This document shows positions 63,407 to 64,000 of a DNA stretch of 64,000 nucleotides, piece after piece. Under the pieces are notes generated by a model, which was not told where the DNA came from, ran no database searches, and saw nothing but the letters and a program-made list of their open reading frames with translations. The translations under genes and the position numbers were made by a program. How positions within the stretch are numbered: position 1 is the stretch's first letter; the number at the start of each line of letters is the position of its first letter. The stretch comes from Arenibaculum pallidiluteum (lineage in GTDB: Bacteria > Pseudomonadota > Alphaproteobacteria > Azospirillales > Azospirillaceae). The stretch lies in contig NZ_JAFIQU010000004.1 in the NCBI RefSeq assembly GCF_017355985.1, positions 248,001-312,000 on the forward strand, given 5' to 3'.

Positions 63407-63949
63407 TCAGCGCGCCGCGGCCGTGCCGCCGGGGGCCGCGTAGCTGCGGGCCAGCTCCACGTAATGCGCCGCCGAGACCGGGAAGAAGGCGAGCTCTTCC
63501 TCCGTCAGGTCGCGCAGGTGGCGTGCCGGGCTCCCGGCCCAGAGCTGTCCGCGCGGGACCCGCTTGCCTGGCGTGACAAGCGCGCCCGCCGCGACCATGG
63601 CCTGGGTCTCGACAACGACGTCGTCCATGACGCAGGCCTTCATGCCGATGAAGGCGCTGCTCTCCACCGTGCAGGCGTGCAGGACGGCGGCATGGCCGAC
63701 GGTCACGTCGTCGCCGACATAGGTTCCCTGCCCGCGACTGGCCACGTGAATGATCGTTCCGTCCTGGATGTTGGTGCGCGCGCCGATGCGGATCTCGTTC
63801 ACGTCTCCGCGCAGCACGGAGCCGAACCAGATCCCGCTGTCCGCGCCGATCTCTACGTCCCCGATCACGATGGAGGTGGGCGCCAGGAAGACCGAGGGCG
63901 CGACGACGGGCATCCGTCCGTGATGCGGCAGGATCAGGGCATCGGCCAC
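63407..63949 (-). CDS. gamma-carbonic anhydrase family protein
   Basis: 180 residues of left-handed parallel beta-helix hexapeptide repeats (VIGDVEIGADSGIWFGSVLR; RIGARTNIQDGTIIHV). Zinc-ligand histidines appear in IIHVAS, TVGHAAVLH, matching gamma-class (YrdA/PaaY-like) proteins. It may interconvert CO2 and bicarbonate or serve as an acyl-thioester hydrolase; many family members lack proven activity. GTG 63949 has GGAGACG upstream. The C-terminus has the usual helix (ELAFFPVSAAHYVELARSY). Confidence 0.9.
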   Translation of the reverse strand: MADALILPHHGRMPVVAPSVFLAPTSIVIGDVEIGADSGIWFGSVLRGDVNEIRIGARTNIQDGTIIHVASRGQGTYVGDDVTVGHAAVLHACTVESSAFIGMKACVMDDVVVETQAMVAAGALVTPGKRVPRGQLWAGSPARHLRDLTEEELAFFPVSAAHYVELARSYAAPGGTAAAR

Positions 63950-64000
63950 GGGACGTCTCCGAATACGGTGGAAGCGGCCTCCCTTCTAGATCAGGATCGA

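Overview
The window looks like a chromosomal segment of a high-GC alphaproteobacterium, perhaps a Rhodospirillales-like or rhizobial-type organism. This is inferred from strongly GC-biased third codon positions, a PmtA-like phospholipid methyltransferase, a class I PHA synthase, a GH17-GT2 NdvB, and the gene order alaC-hom-glpX-recJ. I see no integrase, IS element, prophage block, CRISPR array or replication origin. One tRNA (Glu, TTC) is present.

Layout. 1-6.5 kb: 3' part of a cyclopropane fatty acid synthase, an aldehyde dehydrogenase, an SDR dehydrogenase and a large beta-glucan synthase (ndvB). 6.5-10 kb: tyrosine catabolism, with an Lrp-type regulator divergent from hpd across a perfect 17-bp palindrome, followed by an FAH-family hydrolase and pcm. 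10-20.3 kb: a complete reductive pyrimidine degradation locus with hydA, an ABC importer, an amidohydrolase (hyuC/pydC type), preA, preT and a RutR-like regulator. Two RutR-type boxes lie in front of the two transcription units. 20.3-30 kb: small unknown proteins and several nucleic-acid enzymes: endonuclease V, DusA, UV damage endonuclease and an endonuclease III-like glycosylase, with a PmtA-like methyltransferase, an MBL hydrolase and a MYG1 protein between them. 30-35.8 kb: a YchJ protein, a TPR-methyltransferase fusion, a MASE1 histidine kinase and greB.

35.8-41.6 kb is the most striking region. A PAS-containing sigma-54 activator is divergent from an ABC transporter-cyanase operon. The 179-bp gap holds three ACGA-N4-TCGT palindromes and a near-consensus -24/-12 promoter, which together predict sigma-54-dependent control of cyanate use as a nitrogen source. 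41.6-53.7 kb is accessory in character: an SGNH esterase, an ion channel with a C-terminal zinc ribbon, an EamA transporter, a DUF2934 protein, a single-domain response regulator, an FkbM methyltransferase, an rRNA methyltransferase, a doubly frameshifted RTX gene, a histidine kinase with a periplasmic sensor and an intact RTX gene. 53.7-64 kb is core: tRNA-Glu, recJ, glpX, hom, alaC, a lipoprotein, phaC, an EamA transporter with a repeat-encoded N-terminus, and a gamma-carbonic anhydrase.

Starts were chosen from visible ribosome binding sites, overlaps with neighbours and family length. All functional calls rest on motif and family recognition by eye; no searches were run.
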